Below, piece by piece: positions 15,710-17,101 of a stretch of 17,101 nt of DNA. The notes beneath the pieces were generated by a model that saw only the letters and a program-made list of their open reading frames with translations, was not told where the DNA came from and did no database searches. Position 1 is the stretch's first letter. The number at the start of each line of letters is the position of its first letter. The stretch comes from an uncultured Lachnospiraceae bacterium (GTDB lineage Bacteria > Bacillota > Clostridia > Lachnospirales > Lachnospiraceae): positions 1-17,101 of the forward strand of contig CADBNQ010000222.1 of NCBI GenBank assembly GCA_902796045.1, given 5' to 3'. The translations under genes and the position numbers were made by a program.

Positions 15710-15762
15710 CCCTGTCTTACCCCGATAGCCCCTTTAAATTGCGCGGCAGCCCGGACTTGAAT

Positions 15763-17100
15763 TTATTCAAATGCCGACTGCTGATCAGCAGGCTCATCAT
15801 CCTGGTCCTCTTCCAGATCCTGATCATCTTCATCCTCCAGATCCTCATCATCCTGATCCTCATAGTCCAGGTCCTCATCATCGGTCTGGTCCTGATCATC
15901 ATCCTCATCCGGAACCACATAATCATTGTCGTTGTCATAGGAATCTTCCGGTTCCTGCTGCTCTTCCTGGGTCGCCTCTGTCTCGGTTTCCTGCTCCTGT
16001 GTTGTCTCCGTCTCTGTCAGGGTTGAATCAAAATCTCTTCTGTCAAGGCCCTGATGTATCTTGTCCATATAAGACTTCCATATATAGGCAGGATAGGTGT
16101 TGCCTTTAAGGTCATCCACTGATTTATACACATCCATACCCACCCATACTGCCGTGGTATAATAAGGAGTATAGCCGCAAAGCCATCCGTCTACATAATC
16201 TGAGGTGGTTCCTGTCTTGCAGGCGGCAGGCATATCCACCTGGAGACGGCATCCTGCAGCAGTAGCCGAGGAGACAGTTACACAGGTTTCCAGGATATCT
16301 GTCATCATTCTTGCCGCATTGACAGAATAAATCCTCTTACTGCCCTGCTCATCAGGGACAAAGATATTCCCTTCCGAATCCGTGATCCTTACAATACAGG
16401 TGGGTTCACGGTATTTTCCATCATTGCATAAAGTGGCATAGGCAGAAGCCATTTCCACCACTGTGACCCCCTTTGTAAAGCCGCCCAGACAGGTTGTGTC
16501 ATATTGATAATCTGCTTCTTTCAGCCCTTTAAAATGCATCCTCTCAAGATACTCAAGGCAGTTTTCAGGTCCAAGCTCCTGATAGAGACGATACGTTGCG
16601 ACATTACTTGATTTCTGGACTGCCCTTCTCAGGGAAACAGATCCCATATAGAGGTCTCCGGCATTGGACACCTTATCCGGACCTGTCATCCGGCTGTCAT
16701 CGACAGTACTGTCAGGTGTATATCCCCTCTCCAGGGCAGGCGCAAAGACCAGCACAGGTTTAATGGCGCTTCCGGGCTGGCGGAAGCTCTGGTAGGCACG
16801 GTTCAGGCCGAATCCTTCCTGATCCTCTTCCCGGCCTCCGACAATGGCCGTCACCCGGCCGGTGGCATTGTCTATACAGACTGCTGCGCCCTGAACCTTG
16901 TAGATACCGTCATCAGTCTTGTCAGCAAACATGGAAAGCTCTGTAGATACAGAAGACTGCAGCTGATCCTGCTTCACCATATCTATAGAGGTATAGATTC
17001 TGTAGCCGCCGGTATAAAGGCTCTGTCTGCAGGTACTGTATAACTCATCATACTCCTCATCATATTCCTTTTTCTCTGATTTAGTCGAAAACCGGCTCTT
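15763..17100 (-). CDS. Class A penicillin-binding protein (PBP1A-like), C-terminal part, cut by right edge
   Basis: The frame is open to the window edge, so the start and the glycosyltransferase domain lie outside; 445 codons are visible. They encode the penicillin-binding transpeptidase domain that cross-links peptidoglycan outside the membrane: GGYRIYTSIDM domain entry, the active-site SxxK in PGSAIKP (Ser codon near 16770), SSN for SxN (about 16602-16610), and KTGT (about 16207-16221) followed by DGWLCGYTPYYTTAVWVGMD. The protein ends in a Thr/Glu-rich linker (STLTETETTQEQETETEATQ) and then about 55 residues that are mostly Asp and Glu. An internal ATG at 16980 is not the start, because conserved domain sequence continues upstream. 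It converges with prs. Class A assignment is inferred from the transpeptidase type. Confidence 0.92.
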   Translation of the reverse strand, partial: KSRFSTKSEKKEYDEEYDELYSTCRQSLYTGGYRIYTSIDMVKQDQLQSSVSTELSMFADKTDDGIYKVQGAAVCIDNATGRVTAIVGGREEDQEGFGLNRAYQSFRQPGSAIKPVLVFAPALERGYTPDSTVDDSRMTGPDKVSNAGDLYMGSVSLRRAVQKSSNVATYRLYQELGPENCLEYLERMHFKGLKEADYQYDTTCLGGFTKGVTVVEMASAYATLCNDGKYREPTCIVRITDSEGNIFVPDEQGSKRIYSVNAARMMTDILETCVTVSSATAAGCRLQVDMPAACKTGTTSDYVDGWLCGYTPYYTTAVWVGMDVYKSVDDLKGNTYPAYIWKSYMDKIHQGLDRRDFDSTLTETETTQEQETETEATQEEQQEPEDSYDNDNDYVVPDEDDDQDQTDDEDLDYEDQDDEDLEDEDDQDLEEDQDDEPADQQSAFE

Positions 17101-17101
17101 A

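Noticed and set aside
15739..16026. Plus-strand 95-residue hydrophobic ORF resembling a membrane peptide
   Set aside because: It is the antisense of the Asp/Glu-rich PBP tail; complement of GAT/GAG repeats reads as Ile/Leu.

Overview
The window looks like a chromosomal segment of a low-to-mid GC Firmicute of the class Clostridia, most probably family Lachnospiraceae. This rests on the paired glgC/glgD genes, spoVG, a two-DDBH2-domain DnaD-like protein next to a zinc-finger DnaC/DnaI-type helicase loader, a prs gene of the long (about 396-residue) type, Firmicute-type Shine-Dalgarno sites, and the pth-mfd-prsA gene order. No transposase, phage gene, tRNA, rRNA or CRISPR array is visible. Most of the content is housekeeping; the unusual items lie in gene junctions and intergenic DNA.

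Layout. From 1 to about 10,285 everything is on the minus strand. Read in the direction of transcription: glgC-glgD (glycogen precursor synthesis), a 220-bp spacer that can fold extensively, spoVG with a hairpin terminator, then a promoter and a tightly packed group: a TagF/TagB-like glycerophosphotransferase fused in frame to peptidyl-tRNA hydrolase (pth), mfd (start codon directly after the pth stop), prsA (own putative promoter) and an RsmB/NOP-family rRNA methyltransferase that overlaps prsA by ATGA and runs off the left edge. A divergent promoter region (10,286-10,523) separates this block from a plus-strand block: murC, interrupted by an in-frame UGA; a 418-bp spacer with a terminator, an A/T tract and an array of DnaA boxes; then dnaD-like, dnaC/dnaI-like and prs. 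A convergent intergenic region with a 23-bp perfect inverted repeat separates prs from a minus-strand class A penicillin-binding protein with a very acidic tail, which runs off the right edge.

How the genes relate. MurC, the PBP, the TagF-like enzyme and the PrsA foldase all serve the cell envelope. The DnaD-like protein and DnaC load the replicative helicase, and Prs supplies PRPP for nucleotide synthesis. The DnaA-box array sits just upstream of the promoter of the helicase-loader genes, so the initiator DnaA may control them. Pth, Mfd and the rRNA methyltransferase are translation and repair housekeeping genes.

The points most worth a second look are: (1) the DnaA-box array at 12,048-12,243; (2) the structured, probably RNA-encoding spacer at 7,677-7,871; (3) the TagF-Pth fusion, which a one-base change in a G5 run would undo; (4) the UGA in the essential gene murC; (5) the long hairpin between prs and the PBP gene. 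All calls come from reading the sequence; no database search was done.
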